Shown here: positions 43,754 to 46,798 of the stretch, piece by piece
How positions within the stretch are numbered: the stretch's first letter is position 1
Layout of the letters: each line of letters starts with the position of its first letter
Notes under the pieces: model-generated
Told to the model about the DNA's origin: nothing
Database searches by the model: none
What the model saw: the letters and a program-made list of their open reading frames with translations, nothing else
Made by a program: the position numbers and the translations under genes
Assembly (NCBI GenBank): GCA_964583615.1
Contig: CAZOWM010000028.1
Span: forward strand, 1-46,798
Reading direction: 5' to 3'
DNA from: CAZOWM01 sp964583615
Lineage (GTDB): Bacteria > Spirochaetota > B62-G9 > DRHN01
Length of the DNA stretch: 46,798 nt

Positions 43754-45637
43754 TTAGAACTCCTTGGTTGCATACACAGACAGGAGGACATCTGATGTCG
43801 AGGGAGCGGAGAAATATTCCGCTGTTCCCTCAATGACAATGTCGTATACCGTGTCAAAGGTCACCCCAAAAAGAAGGTCGAGTTCCTCGGGACCCGTCTC
43901 ATAGACCGCATCCAGGTAGGTGTAGAGGTTTTCGTTTCTCAGGAAACGATATCCCCCTCTTCCTTCAATGTAGAGTGAGTCCTGAGAGTCTCCGAAGTCG
44001 TAGCCCACGACTGCTTTTGTGTCGAGCGGCATATCCACGAAATAGCTCACCAGTCCGAGCCTGGTCGTAAAATCATTTGTACTGTTGCTGTCATCGATCT
44101 TGTCATTGAGCAGAGAGGCGGTTGCGGCGAAATAGAGGTTCGAATTGGTGACCCAGAGCTCGAGGTTCTGGGAAATCCCGCCGTTGAGCGTCGTGTTCAT
44201 CGAATCGACCGTGGCGTCATCGGAGATTGTGAGCAAATCGACTCCCGCGTTGAGAGTGAGATAGTCTGAGGGATAGATGTAGGTGCTCCCGGAATAACCG
44301 ACCGTGTTCGTTCTGTAGGTCAAAGTGTCCTGCAGATTGTCCCAGTAATTCTGGTAGGAGAGCGAAACATAGAGCTGTCTGTTCAGCATCCAGATGCTGT
44401 CCCACACCCGGAAACCCGCCTTGTCGTTGGCGAGCGTCTCGTTTCCAAGAGAGTAGTAACTCGCCCCCACATAGCTGAACTCCGCGTTGAGCGTGTTGTT
44501 GTAAAAGGGGCCAGCATCAAGTGCGAGCTTTGCAGCAAGCGAAGAAAAACCGGGAACGAGCGGCACCATGTGCTCGTTTATGGTGAACAGCCATTCAAAG
44601 CTCTTGGGATCAAATGGAAGCTCCTTGTCCTCGAAATCCGAGGCGCCATCCGTGATGTCTTCGTTGTAGAGGCTCTCATTGGCCTCGCCCTTGATCCTTA
44701 CTTTCCCGCCGAGCAGTGAAAGGGTAAAGTCCGTGCCGAGCACGATATTGTCTTTCGGAGTTTCAACTGCGGCGGTGATCGAATCCGCGTCGTCCTTCAC
44801 TTTGAGAAATGAAAGGCCCCAAAGAAACCCGTTCACACTTCCCACCGTGATCCGCCCTCCGTACGCCATCTGTTTGAATATCTCGGGGTCTTCCACTGCC
44901 TTGTAGCTCTGTCCGTAAAGGAGCTCGAACCCGAAGGTCCCGAACTGCGGCATGAGGTGTACTCCAAACACCTCTTTTCCGTCGATCATGTATGAGCTGA
45001 ACACGGGTGTGGTGTCACCGAGAACCAGGCTTCCCATGGGTGAGGAAAGATCGAGCCTGTATACGGAGAGCCGCTGCTCGTCCGAGGATTTCTCGTTGGT
45101 CGCTTCAAGAATGAGAGAATAATCAATGGTTTCACCAGCCCTCCCGTACATGTTGAGGCTCACGATTCCCACCGCGTTTTGCTCCGCCTCGCTGTCGTAG
45201 TCGAAACCCGCACGAATACTCCCGCTTGCCGTGTACTTCTTTTCTTTTTTCGGCCTCTCTGTGATAGTAAAATAGCTTTCGAGCTCCGCCGTGTTTCCCT
45301 CTCTGTCCGCAATTGTAATTGTGTAAGTATGCCTGCCCGGTTTTGTCGTTTCCTCGAACGTGTAGGTGAGGAGCAGCGCTGAAATATTTGTATTCCGCGT
45401 CACGTCCTCGTCATCCATCTCGAACTGCACGGCCGTGATGTCTGTGTCGGCATCAGGGTCGTAAACCGATACTGCGATCACCACATCTCCTCCGAAGGGA
45501 ATCTCCTCTCCCCGCGCAGGGTTAATTATTTCAAGCGTGGGGGCGGTTCCCGCAAACAGTGAAAAGGCGCTGAAAAAAAAGAGTACACTCCCAAAGAGTG
45601 CCCTTCCGATGAAAAAACAGAATTGTCCTTTCTTCAT
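43754..45637 (-). CDS. Predicted outer-membrane beta-barrel protein with Ig-like N-domain
   Basis: A 627-residue exported protein. Signal peptide (about 1-30, ending LFAG), an Ig/cadherin-like domain (about 32-125; TLEIINPARGEEIPFGGDVVIAVSVYDPDADTDI and PGRHTYTITIADREGN), then a long stretch of alternating polar and aromatic strands (YVSLSYQNYW, LTLNAGVDLLTI, LYIEGRGGYRF) ending in YATKEF. A terminal Phe is the usual beta-barrel insertion signal. AGGGG precedes ATG 45637. It lies between the FecR and cyclase genes with 13-base and zero-base gaps. It could be a surface sensor or porin; the family name is unknown to me. Confidence 0.75.
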   Translation of the reverse strand: MKKGQFCFFIGRALFGSVLFFFSAFSLFAGTAPTLEIINPARGEEIPFGGDVVIAVSVYDPDADTDITAVQFEMDDEDVTRNTNISALLLTYTFEETTKPGRHTYTITIADREGNTAELESYFTITERPKKEKKYTASGSIRAGFDYDSEAEQNAVGIVSLNMYGRAGETIDYSLILEATNEKSSDEQRLSVYRLDLSSPMGSLVLGDTTPVFSSYMIDGKEVFGVHLMPQFGTFGFELLYGQSYKAVEDPEIFKQMAYGGRITVGSVNGFLWGLSFLKVKDDADSITAAVETPKDNIVLGTDFTLSLLGGKVRIKGEANESLYNEDITDGASDFEDKELPFDPKSFEWLFTINEHMVPLVPGFSSLAAKLALDAGPFYNNTLNAEFSYVGASYYSLGNETLANDKAGFRVWDSIWMLNRQLYVSLSYQNYWDNLQDTLTYRTNTVGYSGSTYIYPSDYLTLNAGVDLLTISDDATVDSMNTTLNGGISQNLELWVTNSNLYFAATASLLNDKIDDSNSTNDFTTRLGLVSYFVDMPLDTKAVVGYDFGDSQDSLYIEGRGGYRFLRNENLYTYLDAVYETGPEELDLLFGVTFDTVYDIVIEGTAEYFSAPSTSDVLLSVYATKEF

Positions 45638-45650
45638 TTTTTTCCCCTGG

Positions 45651-46337
45651 TCACTTTTTTTCATATTCAATATGGAGCTCTTTGAGCATCGAAGAATCGT
45701 CCTCCCTTTTCAGATAGATTATCAGCTCATGCTTTCCAGGTTCTACAGGAAGATCCTCCTTGACGATATCCTCAACATCGATTTTCCCCTTCGTCGCTCT
45801 CCCTTTCTGGCCCTCGTTGATCACGGCCTCATCACCCTCAACGGAGAGCAGTACAAAATCCTCGAATACCCAGAGGTTTGTCTCCCCCCACTCCTTTTCT
45901 TCAAGGGCGAACTTCGTTCCCTTTACCGACGCAACCGATGTGGGGGTCTTCACCTCAACATCCGTACCCCTGCGTTTTGAAATCCGCGCCCAGATCTTCC
46001 CTGTTTCAAGAAACATCCTCTTTGAAAGCTTTTTTTGCTGGCGGGTTGCATTGAGGGTGAGTTGGGAACCTTCGTCGAGTTTCACCCTGCTCCCGTCGTC
46101 CTGAAACACGATACTCGCGTAGCTCTCTTCACCTGTCTTTACCACATCACCGGGGGAAAGCAGCATTCCCAGTGCGGCGGAGACTGTTTTGCCCTCGGAT
46201 GCCCGGATGATGCTCACCTCCCCTCCAACCTCTCCGATATAGGCGATGATGTCGTCCGCTGAGAGTATCCCCGGCATGAGCAGGAAAAAACAGGATATGA
46301 GTACGAAAGAGACACAGCTGATTTTTTTTGATTTCAT
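45651..46337 (-). CDS. Exported FecR-domain protein
   Basis: A 228-residue protein with a signal peptide (about 1-26, ending LSADD) and a FecR domain (about 45-170): GDVVKTGEESYASIVFQDDGSRVKLDEGSQLTL and VEVKTPTSVASVKGTKFAL are typical. Here the domain is not linked to an anti-sigma helix, so the protein is a periplasmic, FecR-fold ligand or peptidoglycan-associated protein rather than a sigma regulator. A charged beta-rich tail follows. GGAGG lies 7 bases before ATG 46337, preferred over 46367. In tight operon with the barrel protein and CHASE2 cyclase. Confidence 0.87.
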   Translation of the reverse strand: MKSKKISCVSFVLISCFFLLMPGILSADDIIAYIGEVGGEVSIIRASEGKTVSAALGMLLSPGDVVKTGEESYASIVFQDDGSRVKLDEGSQLTLNATRQQKKLSKRMFLETGKIWARISKRRGTDVEVKTPTSVASVKGTKFALEEKEWGETNLWVFEDFVLLSVEGDEAVINEGQKGRATKGKIDVEDIVKEDLPVEPGKHELIIYLKREDDSSMLKELHIEYEKK

Positions 46338-46363
46338 CACAAACCTCCGCATTTTTCGATAAA

Positions 46364-46798
46364 TCATTGAAAGTAAATGGCGTTCACATCGATTTCACCG
46401 GATTTAATGAGCGCGAGTATTGCCATGATTTCATTCCATGTTACATAGTTCCCGTCAAGAACCGCCCGAAGGAGCTCATACCCCATGATGCTTCGCGCCC
46501 CCTTCCGCCCCAGAAGCTCCTGCAAAATGATCTCGAGCTCCGCAAGGATCGCCCTCTTTTCCGCTTCGCTCAGCCCCAGGTCTTCAAGCGGCGTGCCGTC
46601 CTCCACGAAGAGAAACGCGCTTATGGGCCCCCTGATGAACTCCAACCCGTGAGACGTGTTGATTTTCCCGTTGATCTGCCAGTAGTAATACTCATTGTAT
46701 GTCAGGAGGTTTGCCAGATTGGACCCGTCGAGCTGCTGGCCCACGTTCCTGCGGGGGAGACGCGACCCGGAAATGATCTCCTGTTTTCCGCGAGGGTC
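46364..46798 (-). CDS. C-terminal part of an unidentified protein (cut by window edge)
   Basis: An open frame from the window edge to TGA at 46364-46366, 144 residues. It has LANLLTYNEYYYWQINGK, a Glu/Leu-rich amphipathic segment (LSEAEKRAILAELEIILQELLG) and a short Ile-rich end. No family recognised. It precedes the FecR gene by 26 bases on the same strand, so it belongs to the same operon and may be an exported or surface partner of the FecR and barrel proteins. Confidence 0.7.
   Translation of the reverse strand, partial: DPRGKQEIISGSRLPRRNVGQQLDGSNLANLLTYNEYYYWQINGKINTSHGLEFIRGPISAFLFVEDGTPLEDLGLSEAEKRAILAELEIILQELLGRKGARSIMGYELLRAVLDGNYVTWNEIMAILALIKSGEIDVNAIYFQ

Overview
The window looks like a chromosomal segment of a Gram-negative-type, probably heterotrophic bacterium. 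The envelope proteins support this: one predicted outer-membrane beta-barrel ending in Phe and one exported FecR-domain protein. The mix of sugar ABC cassettes, an orphan groES, a CHASE2 adenylate cyclase and a double-length UvrA would fit a spirochaete-like lineage, but I cannot fix the phylum from sequence alone. TGA is used normally as a stop. I found no rRNA, tRNA, CRISPR array, insertion sequence or prophage gene.

Layout, left to right. At 1-668 there is the tail of a cut-off gene and an AT-rich stretch without a convincing gene. At 669-4294 (minus) lies a membrane-quality operon: ClpP-like NfeD protease, short NfeD, flotillin-like FloA and a small membrane protein, with a good sigma70-type promoter. 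At 4487-6858 a PanE-like reductase and an alpha-oxoamine synthase are divergent.

From about 6.9 to 27.7 kb runs a large sugar or sugar-acid utilisation region built from two similar cassettes. Cassette 1 has a DeoR regulator followed on the plus strand by aldehyde dehydrogenase, cupin and xylulokinase-like genes. Divergent from it is an ABC sugar transporter operon that has decayed through deletions, frameshifts and a stop codon inside a Walker A motif. That operon leads into intact isomerase, DapA/HOGA-type aldolase and D-hydroxyacid dehydrogenase genes. Cassette 2 has a paralogous DeoR regulator divergent from an intact binding protein, ATPase and two permeases, which is followed directly by a uroporphyrinogen-decarboxylase-family gene. 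A second such gene and a rhamnulokinase-like kinase lie between the cassettes. The genes suggest import, phosphorylation, isomerisation, retro-aldol cleavage and oxidation of uncommon sugars, possibly with methyl-group transfer.

From 27.7 to 41.6 kb come a stand-alone cyclic-nucleotide-binding protein, a tandem UvrA of 1906 residues, a Gfo/Idh/MocA oxidoreductase, proC, mtlD, a fused E1 alpha-beta dehydrogenase divergent from a third DeoR regulator (with a well-defined operator pair), a glutaredoxin, groES and an ArsR-type regulator. At the right end (41.7-46.8 kb, minus) is a tightly packed operon: an unknown cut-off gene, a FecR protein, an outer-membrane barrel and a CHASE2 adenylate cyclase. 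It looks like an envelope-to-cAMP signalling unit.
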